The position numbers were made by a program, and so were the translations under genes. A stretch of 64,000 bases of DNA from Adiantum capillus-veneris (Eukaryota > Streptophyta > Polypodiopsida > Polypodiales > Pteridaceae), in contig CM043952.1 of assembly GCA_014529385.2 (NCBI GenBank), positions 69,011,370 through 69,075,369 of the forward strand, written 5' to 3'. Positions 1 to 11,500 of the stretch are shown piece after piece; positions within the stretch are counted from its first letter, which is position 1; the number at the start of each line of letters is the position of its first letter. The notes under the pieces are model-generated. The model was not told the DNA's origin. It saw only the letters and a program-made list of their open reading frames with translations, and did not search any database.

Positions 1-62
1 CTCCTCCTGCAAAGCTTAGCCAATAGAAATTAAGAAGCATAGTTGGTATTCTTGTGACACGT

Positions 63-2363
63 TAGAGAGGGGTAATAGGGGAACACACCCGGCACAAACA
101 CAAGGTCCTCTCTATAGCTCAGGGTATCCCCAACACCCCTATCCTCTCAGAAAACACCTTCAAAGAAACACTTTATACTAGCAGACCACCGCCTGCTCAA
201 TTTTCACTGCTCATACACTCCACAAATCCACAATACCATGCACACCTGCTGCCATGGTCTGTCTCCACCCTTACACACACTCATAGCCGCTCAATCTCAC
301 TCTCTCACAAAAAACACCATCGATCTGGGGGGGCACACACATCCACACAGCCGGCACCGACGGGAAACATGAAAGCATGAGAAAGAGAAGGGGGGAAGGG
401 GAAACAACAACAAGAGGGGCAATTGTGGCTTGATTGCACTTCAAAAAGCATATACACTCCCTTCCATTGCCATCACTATGGCCATTGTTAAGAAAAAGTT
501 ACAAAGGGGCTAGCTTGTCAGAGAACTCCACTTGCAGGCTTCAAACGACACCAAAAAAGCCAGGAAAAAAGCCCCTATTTTGATCCAATTTTGACTTTCA
601 TGGGGGGGCCTTTAATTTTAGAATTTGCATTTTCATTGGTCCATCTGGCATCTTGATTTGGCATTTTTGGAGGGGGGAAACCTCTTTACTCCATCTGCTC
701 TCTTCCTCTCTCTTTTGCACTTGGGGAGGGGGGGCATTAGCGATGTCGCTATTGCCCCCTAGGCATGTTTTATTTTTTATCTTTATCTTCATTTTTTTTA
801 CCCCTTATGGGGAGATTTGCACTGCTCTATGGCCTAACTTTGACTCTTTCTCTCTCTATCCGACTCCTCCACTTCTTCCTCTATTTCTCTCTCCCTCTGC
901 TTCTCTTTGGTCCAGCTTTCACCTAGTCCGGCCCTTGCTTTTTGCTTTGTACACTTTGGCGGCCTCCGAGCTTCTTCTCTCTCCCTCTGCTCACTACCCG
1001 TGCCCGGGGACCCTCCCTTTTGCACTTGCCCTTGCCTTGGACCCGGCTGCTCCTACCTTTCCTTGATTCTTGTGGGACTACCCTCTTAACCATGCACCGG
1101 GGAGGGGGGGTGCAATAGCGACATCGCTATTGCCCTCTCTCCCTAAACTCTTAAAGGTGGGATCTTCAATGGCCGCGGGCATGTGCCCCTATTGGGCACT
1201 ACCACGTCATCAAGTAGGGCCGCCCCCTTCACCAGCGCACCAACTGGCGCATGGCGCCTCCACTAGCCACCACACTCAAAACCACCGCATGCGCCGTCAC
1301 GCAGAGCCGCAAGCGGCCATGGCGCCGACCTCCATAGCCACGAGCTCGCGAGAGCTGCCTCACCCCCTTTGTGTTTTATTGAGGGCTCACGGCCCAAGTA
1401 ACATAGTCCGCCTCCTTTGCTCTTGACTCGCATGTGGGGCGAACCCTGTGCCACATGGCAGCAGCTGGGGTGCCTCCCCTTAGGATAGCCTCCAAGATTT
1501 TAAAAAACCCCCACTTTAACTTTTTAAAAAACCTTTTTTGGCCTTCTTTTTCCTGGTCCCCATATTTTGCTCGAGGGTCGAAAGCCCGAGCCACCAAGCC
1601 GTGCTGAATCTTTGTCGTGTCGTCCCGGACCATAAAAAATTTTCCGCCTTTGGATCCTTTTGAGTGCGCTATCCGAGGCCGCAAAAACAGCCAAAAAATA
1701 CGTATCAATCTCTTCACTAACACTAGCTCCCAATTTAGTCCTGCTATATCTTGTTGAACTAGAACCCAATTAACGCGCCGTCGATTTGTGCTAGCTCCAC
1801 ATGATGCACACTACCACCAAGAACCTCGGTGAGGCCAAAAAAATGCCAGATGTTACTTCCCCCTATGCGGTCAAGTGGGCTCAGACCCGGCCCCCGAATA
1901 AATTTCAACTGACCTTAACTTACTAACTAGATCTCCGATTTGCAATCCGAGAAGACCGGCATGCTCCAGAACTTGAGCTTTACACATCCATCCACTGAGA
2001 CCTGCCTAGACCACCTGTCCCCAGCTGCCCTGCCCATCGGGGATCTGCTACACACTCCAGCTTTAAAATTCAGTATCTTGCACACCGGGGCTCCGTTTGA
2101 TGAGCTGTGTGGACCGGCTTCTAGAGCACACTTAACACTACATTCTAGAGCCTTGACTTGGCATTTCAGGCTCCTTCATCTGCCATCCCATTTGGACCAT
2201 CCCACCGCACTTTTGGCCTAACAAACCGCTTCGGACATACTTTTCCGCTATCCTCTGGCTGCCCAGGTCCTTGGTACTTGCCCTAGCCTTTTGCACTGTA
2301 CTTGCCGGCTACCTCTCCCTGGCATAGACCATTTCCTAGCTTAGACCAACTTTGGCTACACCA
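63..2363 (-). repeat. 3' LTR of Tat-like element A
   Basis: This stretch repeats 21068-23406 in the same orientation over about 2.3 kb, with scattered substitutions and indels. Shared landmarks include the runs near 108-170 and 21340-21400, and the end near 2345-2360 and 23385-23400. On the minus strand it starts TGGT at 2363. At the other end it has TA where CA is expected (position 63). Short ORFs inside it have no recognisable product. Compared with the other LTR, it lacks the MITE at 21083-21300 and so serves as an empty-site reference. Confidence 0.8.
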
Positions 2364-2539
2364 TCATTGCCTAGCCCCCTCGTCAAACATTTATGTTTGA
2401 CCACAAACATATGTACAAAACTTTTAAACCGGCACACCAAATGGACGATTAAAAGCACTCACAAAACCACAATTGTATGTACAGGCTATGTACAAAAGAT
2501 TCATCTCCTTTCTCTTGCACACCACATGCTCTAGGTGGG

Positions 2540-3990
2540 TTGCCCACCCCCCTTGACTACAATTTGCTGCACCTCATGCACTAAATCCCTCTCGAAATAC
2601 AGTTTGATCCGCACACCATTCATCCTGTTCCTAAGAAGCTTGCCATTTTCCCTTGCCAGCTGATAGGTCCCATTCAAAAAGGCCTTCCGCACTTTATACG
2701 GACCTGTCCACTTATTCTTGAATTTATTCTGGAATGTGAAATCCAGGTAGCTTTTTTACTTCATGACCAGGTCTCCTTCCTCTATCTTCTTTTCCGGCAG
2801 GTTCTGATTGAACTTGGCAACCCGCTTCTCTCTGTGCTTCCCATAGTAGTCTGCCGCTGCCTCTCTGTCCATCTACAAAGCCTCTAAACTAGCTATCCAA
2901 TCCTGTAGAATTCCTTGTGGGGTGGCATTGACACACCACATCCCCTTCAAAGCACCTAATTGCGCATGTACTGGCAACATAGCCTCCTTACCATAGACTA
3001 GCTCGAATGGAGTGAAATTTGTAGCTACCTTGTAGGACGTTCTATATGCCCACAGACACTTCTCTAGATTTGTTTCCCACTCAGCTTCCTGTTTGTACAC
3101 GTACTTCGTTAACATCTTGACGATTTGACCATTAGCACTCTCGACTAGACCATTGCATTGGGGGTGATAGGGTGAGGAAAACTGATGATGAATCTTTAAC
3201 TTTTCCACTAATGCACTCATGAGCTTGCTTCTAAACCCCTGACCCGTATTAGAAACTAACACCCATGGAACACCAAAACGGCAACAAATGTTATCGAACA
3301 CAAACTGAGCCACCAGATTAGCATTTACTTCCTTCACTACTTTGGCCTTGACCCACCTTGTAAAGTAGTCAATGGCTACCAGCACGTACTTCTTACTACA
3401 TTAGCATTTACTTCCTTCACTACTTTGGCCTCGACCCACCTTGTAAAGTAGTCAATGGCTACGACCACGTACTTCTTACCACTAGTAGACTTTGGGAGAG
3501 GACCTATGGAATCCAGACCCCACTTCTCGAAAGCACTTTGTGTGATGATGGCGCCTTGTGACTCCGCTACCAATCGTCTTTCACCTATAGTTTGACACTC
3601 GTGGCACGTCTTGCACTAGTAATGCACGTCCTTCACAATGGAAGGCCACCAAAATCCTGCTCTAAGCACTTGAAATAGAACCTGGTCTTTGCCTGGTGTC
3701 CACTTTCTTTGTGGAATTGCTCCAACACCATTCCTATCTCTTCTTTGTACAACACCGTTCTAAGCACTCTGTCATGCCCATAGTTCATGAGATCCTCACC
3801 TACCAGTGTGAATTTGTGGGCCTTTTGCAGCACTCTTCTCTTTTGTAGCTTAGACAAACCCTCCAAGAATTGCCCTCTTCTCAAAATCCCTTCAATCTCC
3901 TTTAAAGTCTCCCTCCTTGCATATGTGGCTGGGGCCACATATAGACCTGCAACATGCACTTTCACTTTGCTACTTGCTAACTGATCCGCC
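2540..3990 (-). pseudogene. Integrase region of element A (broken)
   Basis: Read from 3990 down to 2540, this encodes a gypsy integrase in pieces. 3965-3633 carries the N-terminal zinc-binding region (HKESGHQAKTRFYFKC). 3573-3376 carries the start of the catalytic core (WGLDSIGPLPKS, then AIDYFTRWVEAK). 3385-2873 carries the rest of the core (PYHPQCNGLVESANGQ, with the E of the DDE triad) and the conserved AYRTSYK stretch. 2872-2540 reads as the C-terminal part with KWTGPYKV followed by NGTYQLA, interrupted by a stop. An 83-bp tandem duplication (about 3318-3483) breaks the frame in the core. It would join the element's cDNA ends to host DNA in an intact relative; this copy cannot be functional. 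Confidence 0.8.
3318..3483 (-). repeat. 83-bp tandem duplication inside integrase core
   Basis: The segment beginning at 3318 is repeated immediately at 3401 with only a few differences. Both copies encode the same AIDYFTRWV stretch on the minus strand. The period is 83 bp, not a multiple of three, so it shifts the integrase frame. Confidence 0.85.
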
Positions 3991-4094
3991 TCTTAGTTCT
4001 GTTCTCTCCTCACATGCTTGAATTGGATCTCTTCAAAAGACTTCATCATCTTCTTGATGGAAAAGAACCAATGCTTCAAAGAATCGCGTTTTAC

Positions 4095-4358
4095 CTACCA
4101 TTGGCCTAACAATTGCTTGATGACTAGCATTGCATCTCCCTTCACTATCAACCTTGAAATGCCGAACTCTATGCACTGCTTCAAACCCAAATGCAAAGTG
4201 AGATACTCCACCTCGTTATTGGTATGGACATCCTCCAGATCATACACCTTCGAGAATATAGTTTTTTCGTGTGGGTCATGTGTCACCACACCTCCTCCTG
4301 CCTTCTGTACTACCCTTCGATACGCTCCATCGAACCACATTGTAAAATCATTCTCCAA
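4095..4358 (-). pseudogene. Second (archaeal-type) RNase H of element A
   Basis: The minus-strand reading begins with FTMWFDGA and continues with NNEVEYLTLHLGLK and then VKGDAMLVIKQL. These match the D, E and D motifs of the additional RNase H (aRNH) that follows the ordinary RNase H in plant Tat elements. It lies between the first RNase H (upstream on the minus strand, 4771-4400) and integrase. The ORF is open for about 88 codons; flanking frames are broken. This is the main reason element A is called Tat-like. Confidence 0.75.
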
Positions 4359-4379
4359 ATCGGCTCCTCCTTAGCTTCA

Positions 4380-4802
4380 TCTCGTACCACTCTTGGATAG
4401 GCCGGTAGATCGACGGCCTTGGTGACAAGAATGTATGCCAAGTGAGAGAAACTCATGTGATCTACCTTGAACTTGAACTCGAACTCTTGCAACTCCAACA
4501 CACACTTCATAATCATCCTTCCTGGCTTCAAATGTAGTACTACCTTTGGAAATAGATTATTAGCTGTCAACACAAAAAACTTGCACACAATCAAATGGAC
4601 CTTGAACTTCTTGTAAGGGAAGACCAGAGCCATCACCCATTGCTCCGCCTCGCTGTAGGTAGCCTCTCCTAGGCTGATCACCCTGCTCTCGAAGTATATC
4701 GGCTTGTAGTTTCTCCCTAACTTTTTCAATAGAACCGCTCCAATAGCAATTGTCCCCACTGTCATAGACACTTAGAAGTTCTCCTCTCGATTGGGAGGAC
4801 AT
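4380..4802 (-). pseudogene. RNase H of element A
   Basis: The minus strand encodes YKPIYFESRVISLGEATYSEAE and then LVFPYKKFKVHLI and later FEFKFKVDHMSFSHLAYIL. These correspond to the conserved RNase H region of gypsy polyproteins (PIYY-SR...Y...E...AL, followed by WxxxL.EF...). The expected W and ADxLSR motifs are degraded. A frameshift separates it from the RT frame near 4772-4802. Confidence 0.7.
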
Positions 4803-5650
4803 ACTGCTGGAAATTGACAGAAAATCTCTTTGACTCTATCAAAAGCCTCCTGAGCTTCTCCATCCCATTCATAACCATGCACCTGCTGAGCCCTCTTTTG
4901 AAGAGGATGCACATATTGTGACATCATCCAAAAGAAACATGATAGATACTTCAACTTATGAAAAAACAAAGCCAAACCTTGAGCATCTGATAGTGGCTCC
5001 ATCAACACCAACGCCTTCACCTTCTCGGGATCAGCCTCTATATCATTTTGCGACACCACATGACCTAACAGCTGTGCTCGATGTTGTGCTAGCTTGCACT
5101 TCTTGGGGTTTAGCTGACCTCCTTCTTCATCTAGCATTTGAAAGCATAACTGTAGCTTCGATAGGTGCTCCAATCTTGAACTATAGCAGCCTATATCATC
5201 CATGAAGACCTTGATAAATCGGCCCAGGTAGGGATAAATACCCTGTTCATCCAGCCTTGGAAGGTGGCATATGCATTCACCAATCCGAAAGGAATCCTGC
5301 GGCCGGTAAGCGAAACAACCCCATGGAGATATGAATGTGGTCTTCAACTGGTCTTCAAGTGCAATCCCTATCTGAAAGTATCCTGAAAAGCCATCCATAA
5401 TCGAGTATCTTTCATGCCCAGCCACCTAGTTTAGGATCTTGTCTTGAAACAACAAGGGGTAGTGATTCCTCTTGGTCGCGAAATTTAGTGGCTTTTAGTT
5501 GACACACACTCTCCACTTCCCATTCTTCTTAGGGGTTATGACCACTGGCGAGACCTACTCTGGCGCTTTCACAGGGAATATGATGCCAGCATCTAGTAGC
5601 TTATTGATTTCCTTCCAAAGGGCCTCCTTTTGGATTTCCCCTAATCTTCT
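4803..5650 (-). pseudogene. Reverse transcriptase of element A
   Basis: The frame from 5425 carries YSIMDGFSGYFQIGIALEDQ and then FIKVFMDDIGCYS. FMDD is the gypsy form of the YxDD catalytic motif. Upstream (5426-5650) the same protein continues with VSPVVITPKKNGKWRVCVN, interrupted by stops. The RT thumb and connection follow to about 4803. A frameshift lies around the A/B motif (the expected FGLxNAP region is replaced by PQDSFRIGE), so the copy is inactive. In an intact element this enzyme copies the genomic RNA inside the virus-like particle. Confidence 0.82.
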
Positions 5651-6420
5651 CAGCTTATGTGCTTTAGGCTTATGCCCCTCCTTAAGAAAAATCTTGTCCT
5701 CACCCCTTTTGCACCTCGCAAATGCTTGTACTCCGTCGCAAATAGGTTTGGATAGGAATCACACAGTTGAACATAACCTTCCTTTTCACCTTTGGTTAAA
5801 TCTTCACTCAACATGCTTGAAACCTCCTCTATGCTTAGACCATGAGCTTGAGGTTGCATGCCTTCTTCTTTAGGTGGGGAGTCATCTATGGTGACTCCGA
5901 ATAAGTCTGCATCTATCTTCAACATGTCTTCCTTGCTCTCCTCTTCTTCTACGCTAGTATAGCCTTCATCATAGCCCATCTCTATCTTGTACTCATAGCT
6001 TGTTGTGTCGCCCTCATCTTTAACTTCCAGAGGACGAGAACTGCTCTCCTTGGTCTTCAAATCAAGCACAAGCTGCCTTCCTCTCTCTTTTCGAGGCAAT
6101 GTGAACACTTTGCTCTCCCAATCCTTCTTAGCTCCTATCGCCAAAAGCCATGGCCTACCCAAAATGATTGGATAATCATTATCTCCTTCCTTCATTACAA
6201 AAAAGTCTATTAGGCACTCTATGCCCATCACCTTGACCTTCACATCCTGAGCCACACCTAGAAACCTGGCCTTAGAATGGTTAGCCATCCTCATGCGCAC
6301 ATTCAAATTGACTACTTCCTTGACTCCCGTCTCTTTCATGGCTTCTTCCGTCATGACACAAACTTGCGCTCCACCGTCTATGTATGCTTGTACCTGCATC
6401 CTCTTCTCTATACAAGCGGA
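5651..6420 (-). pseudogene. Aspartic protease region of element A
   Basis: The minus-strand ORF from 6399 begins MQVQAYIDGGAQVCVM, which holds the DGGA active-site motif typical of Tat/Athila retropepsins. It continues with IILGRPWLLAIGAKKDW, the conserved second half of the fold. The remaining part (to 5650) is an acidic linker rich in E, K and D leading to RT. The reading frame is open for about 249 codons. In an intact element this protease would process Gag-Pol. Confidence 0.8.
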
Positions 6421-7009
6421 AGAACGTCAGTGGGGCTACCTACCCTCAAAGCCATGTTTTGCACTGCTTGCACATTTCCCTTAGCTCTCGGTAGCCTGTT
6501 GCTAACACTTGTGGACCATTGTCTCCTTAGCTTTGGATTTAAACAAAACAGCAACACAGCTGACCAAAATTAATGTTTGCCTTTTGATTTTGAACATCAC
6601 TCACCAGATTGTACTCGGGATAGCCACACCCTAATTGAAAATCCATCTGTTTGATTTTGCGACGCCTCCTTCTTTTGCCAGGCTCGGGATGCTCTCTACC
6701 TTCATACACCTTCTCTTTGCCTTTGCAAGCTCGGCTCTCACGCTCTGTTTCTATCTCTCTCTCAACTCTTGCTCTCTTATTGGCCAAAACTTTGGCATCT
6801 TGCTTATCCACCCCTATAATGTTTACTCTTCGGACCTCCCTCCATTTGGCGGAGTTGGCTACACAGGATTCTCCACCGCTTCCTCTCTTGGACCATTGAA
6901 TTTCCCTTGACCTTGACCTCTACCGAAAAGCGGGTAGATACCTCCTCTTTCTCTCCGTGGTTGAGGACAATTGGGTGCATAGTGCCCTTCTTCTCCGAAA
7001 TTGTAACAT
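6421..7009 (-). pseudogene. Gag C-terminal part of element A with zinc knuckle
   Basis: Reading minus from 7008, the sequence gives CYNFGEEGHYAPNCP, a CCHC-type knuckle with the second Cys changed to Phe. A basic stretch (KRRRRRKIKQ) lies near 6670-6640. The Athila-like element 1 is inserted exactly at this knuckle. Its target duplication AACAT (7005-7009 and 20249-20253) lets the frame continue from 20254 as PGR-C-YNF. Frames between 6420 and 6960 are broken. Confidence 0.7.
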
Positions 7010-7294
7010 TGTTAACCCTCACGGCACACGGACACCCTATGATCTATAAACGTTGTATTATTTAGAGTCAGGTACCGGGCTTGTCGGTCCAATAGGGAAA
7101 GGTAGAGTGATCGTCGATGAGAGGCGCACTTTAACTTGGACATTCAAGGGATTAGTTGGTTAAGCATGGGCGCCCAAGTGTGAATGGGGTGAGCTCCTAT
7201 AAAAGCCAACTAAACCTAATTTTTACTCATTCTCTCATTTGTGCAATTGAAGAGTGCTCTTGCTCCATCTCCATCTTCTTCTTCTTCACCTCCT

Positions 7295-7328
<34 letters not shown>

Positions 7329-7579
7329 GGAGAGTGTGTGTGCGATCGAGCATTACGAAGGCACGACGGCGGCGAAGCGGTTGAGCGCGGCACGACTGCA
7401 GCTTCTTCTTCATCGTGGCGAGGAATCCACCACAAAGGCGAGCGTAGAGCGGTGAGTGACACACCCTTTGTTTTCTTGAGCTTGCTAGTTTAGGCTTGTT
7501 GTGTGCTTGGAGCCGTTTGTGGCTTGCATACGGTGTATTGGCAAGTCCCTTGCTTCGACAGTGCGGCAAGGAGCGCACA
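7010..7579 (+). repeat. 5' LTR of element 1
   Basis: It begins TGTTAACCC and ends GCGCACA, matching 19675-20248. It contains a compound GT/GA microsatellite (about 7294-7328) and a TATA-like TATAAAAG at about 7199, the likely promoter core. Transcription would then start shortly downstream and produce the genomic RNA. Confidence 0.9.
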
Positions 7580-7583
7580 TTTT

Positions 7584-7601
7584 TGGCGCCGTTGCTGGGG
7601 A
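7584..7601 (+). other. Primer-binding site of element 1 (tRNA-Asp type)
   Basis: The sequence TGGCGCCGTTGCTGGGGA begins four bases after the LTR. It agrees with the complement of the plant tRNA-Asp 3' end, the primer used by Athila-type elements, with one T-for-C change. This supports the Athila assignment. Confidence 0.8.
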
Positions 7602-8508
7602 TATGCCCTACACTAAGCTCGGTTAGCACTTTACGCTTCCTTGTGGTGCAATTTCTATCATAGGAAAGGCAGGGAAGGAGTGTGTGGAGATTTCTGTTTT
7701 TTGCGTTTTCTGCATTTGCTGTCAAGTTTCAAATTCTGCTATTGTCTGCGTTTTTTTTCAATTTCTGCAATTTCTGCATTTTCAAGTTCGACGTTTTCAA
7801 TTTCTGCAATTTTCTGCATTTCCGCGTTTTTTCAATTTTCTGCATTTCTGCGTTTTCAATTTCTGCGTTTTTTCAATTTTCTACATTTCTGCGTTTTCAA
7901 TTTCTGCGTTTTTTGCATTTCTGCGGTTTTTCAATTTTCTGCATTTCTGCATTTTCAATTTCTGCGTTTTTTGCATTAAAAAAAAAAATAAAAAAAATCG
8001 GAAATTAAAAACGCGAGTGAGCGGGCGGCGAAATTTTTCGAAAATAAAAAACGTGACTCTTAAAACGGACGGGTTGGTTTGTATAAAAAATAGATCGGGA
8101 TCGGGATCATTTCCCCAAGCCCAAGCCCAAGCCTCAGTCCTATGATATATACTAGACTCACTCTTATATATATACCCTACTCCCTCAAGAGAGAATGAGA
8201 GGATGTGGGACAAGTCCTCCACTCTCCTCCTTTCTCTTCCCACTTGCACCCTTAGACTTTCTAGTTTGGGCCTAGTTCCCTACTGGAAATTGACAGTTTT
8301 AGGGATTCCGAGGGCATAGAGTGACCAAACGGAGGGCTGTAAAGCACGGCACGACCCTCTGACCGATACGCTCATTTCGAGCTATCACACGGCCCATTCC
8401 ACGACACGCTCTAAAAAATCTAGCAAAAAAACAAACAAAAAACACGCTAAAAACTAGTCACAAGGCCTCCTAGAGCAGCTTTTTGACACCTTAGGGTATC
8501 AAAAGCAC
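7602..8508 (+). other. 5' leader of element 1 with pyrimidine-rich repeats
   Basis: This is noncoding leader RNA between primer site and gag. 7690-7975 is an imperfect tandem repeat built from blocks such as tttctgcatttctgcg, depleted of stops on the plus strand so that overlapping spurious ORFs appear. A short CCCAAG repeat (about 8117-8135) precedes an AT-rich segment. Element 2 has the CCCAAG-like block but not the expanded TTTCTGC array. The function is unknown; packaging or translation signals are expected in this region. Confidence 0.6.
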
Positions 8509-11500
8509 ATGCACTTACGCTCTGGGCGTGTGCTAGAACACGAGCATATTGAGAGTGCCTCTGTTCATACGGACACCCATTACCCATCCACGATAAACTC
8601 TAGACCCTCAGCGGGGACACAAGGTAGCACCACCCAAGACCCTAAAATAGCCGCTAGTGATTCCTCCTCCGACTCAGAAATCATGGAAGCATACCCTACC
8701 CAAAACACTGAGAGAGAAGGCCATGCACCTCCCGAAGCTCCATAGCCTAGTACTAGTATGTTTAGCCGTTTCATGGAAACATTAGGTAGAGCTACTCGCT
8801 CGGAACCTGATGCAAATGAAGCACACGAAGGGGGTGGGGAAGTGGACTCTCCTTTCACATCGCACGTGGACCCCACACCCCCAAAGAGTGTCCATATGGA
8901 TATCCTACCAACTTCTTACCAAGAAGGCCCTGTTGAGCTGCCTCCTTCAGAAGTTTCCTCTAGAGTACCGTTGGTGACAAGTAAAACCACGGGGAGCAAC
9001 ATTGCTTCTACCTCACAAGAAACCGTTAACACGTCGACTCTAGAAGGATTGTTCATTAATGATCATTGGACATATGACCTCCACACTGAGGTGTTGACGG
9101 ATCTACACTCTGGCCACGCCTACCATGTAGGATGGATAGAGATTGTACAATCCACCTCTAGTGCCACGAGCATCGAAGATCAACAGAAAATGATCTGTAA
9201 TGTTATCCATGGCATTATTCAATCAGAAAGGCAAAACCGAGGGGTAAATATACTCTCAACTGGCCCCATGAGATTTCTGGATATGAGCAAGGCTCAACAG
9301 CCTACTCTATCACAAATGGAGACTCCTCTAATGAGCCCCATGGACCCATCTTACGTCATTTCACCTGGGGTCTCTATGCAATCTGAGCCTCCAAGCGAAA
9401 ACTTTAGCTTCCCTAACTTGGCTCAACCCTCTATTAAGGAAAACACAGTGCTCACTCCAGGGATAAGCATGACAGAGAATGTACCGATGACATCTACGGT
9501 TAGCGCAGTGCCACTACCTAGTGTCGTAGTACCTAATATGGGGCCTCGACCATATGGGGCCTCGACCATATGTGCCTCTAGCCCCTTATGCACACATGGC
9601 CCCCACACCTCCAATAGTACCACTTGCTTATGCTCCTCGAGTGCCGCTCCCTAGCCTGACAGAGAATGTACCGATGACATCTACGGTTAGCGCAGTGCCA
9701 CTACCTAGTGTCGTAGTACCTAATATGGGGCCTCGACCATATGTGCCTCTAGCCCCTTATGCACACATGGCCCCCACACCTCCAATAGTACCACTTGCTT
9801 ATGCTCCTCGAGTGCCGCTCCCTAGCCCTTATCCGAGTGGACCTATGCCCGGTTATGTTCCATATCCTGCATCATCCACACATATGCCAAGACCGGTACC
9901 CGTCCCTCTCCCACATATGATTCCAAGAGTACCTCCACCGGCCCTGCCTCCTCACATAGGTGACTTGGCAGCGTTTGCTCAAACCATAGGTCGATCTATC
10001 GCGGAAAATATGCGTCACGCATCTGATAGAGAGCCTAGAAGTAAGGCAGTACAAATTGCCAAACTCACACAAAAATTCAATGGGGACGAAGATGCTAGGA
10101 AACACATTGAAGTGTTTGAACAAGTATGTGATTCCTTAGGGGAACGCAACGAACTACATAAGTGCAATGCCTTAAGCTTGACATTAAGTGGCAAGGCTGG
10201 AGATTGGTATAGGACCCTAAGGGTGGACGAGAAAACAATCTACCCTACCCTTCAATGGTTGTTTCTAAAGGAGTACATACGAGAAGGTGTGCTTTGGGGT
10301 GTAGCATCTCAGCTACAGAAGGCCGAACGTAAGGAAGGAGAGTCAGTAAGGGACTTCATTAGTCGTCTAAAGCACTTAAACTCTCGTTGCTCTGTAAATG
10401 AGCGCTTCAACAATAACCAACTGCTTGATCGATTCATTCGAGGGTTGAGGAATGAAGGAATCTATAATGGACTAGTGATTAGAGGTATCACAACCTGGGA
10501 AGATGTCACTGCCAATGCAATCCAATTAGAGGACAACTTGATGATAGCAGGCATGAGGTTGTCTACTGACACGAGATCCACTAGCTCACAAGCCATTGAG
10601 TATGAACCCATGACTGCAAAGCCCATTGCCAATGAGCCAAAGGTATTTGAGACATTCTTGACAGAGCTCACCAAGGCAATCCAAGAGTCTCTTAAGGATA
10701 ACCGACCCCCTCAAAATAGTCACATGTATCCAAGAAGGGAGCAACAATGGTGTTCCATTTGCTTAGGTCCACATAGCACTAGTGAGTGCCCTACGTTTAG
10801 AGTAAAATTTAATGGAACTTGCAACGCATGTGGTAGGTATGGTCACCAAGCTAAGGATTGTTTAATGATCAAACGTATGATGGCAAATAGACCACCTGCA
10901 GCCTGGACGGATACGCCTTGAGCTCCTGTATTGATGCCTACTCCACCTGTTGAGCAACTACCGCAACACATGGTCCCTAGATCTCAAAATGTTGTACAAG
11001 CTACACCGCTACCACCTCCTGTGCTAGGACCGCATCCCCCGCATCCAAGAGTCGCCCCTATGAACCAAGTGGGTTGCGAGCCATCAAATGCTTATCCAGA
11101 TGGCTGTGAGGAGGAAATAGACACTAGTATTGCCTACGGACTTGATACATTGGAAGAGTGTCCTATATACTACATGGAAGATTGTTGGGGGCAAGTCAAG
11201 TCGGTTTATCAAGCTGCTGCTCTCGCATCCAGAGGTCAAAATATCAACACCCAGGCTAGGAGGCCACCTCTTCAATGCTACGAGTGTGGTGGACCACATC
11301 GAGTAGTGGAGTGCCCTATTAGGCTGCAAAAGAATGCTGCACAGATGCAAATGAATCAAGGGAGCACGTCTGCAATGCCAATACTCACATGTAATCGTTG
11401 TGGCATAGATCACTTGATTGCCCAATGCCCCTATAACCCAAATGCGCCTAAAATCACACCCCTAAATTTGGTCGAAATTGCTAGTGTGACATCGCCAATA

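Noticed and set aside
653-1426. Open reading frames in the first kilobase and their counterparts at 21960-22470
   Set aside because: They lie inside the LTR of element A, have low-complexity pyrimidine-driven composition, and show no domain or coding signature.
7641-8145. Overlapping ORFs with F-C-I-S-A-F repeats
   Set aside because: They come from a stop-poor TTTCTGC repeat array in a retrotransposon leader and are open in several frames at once.
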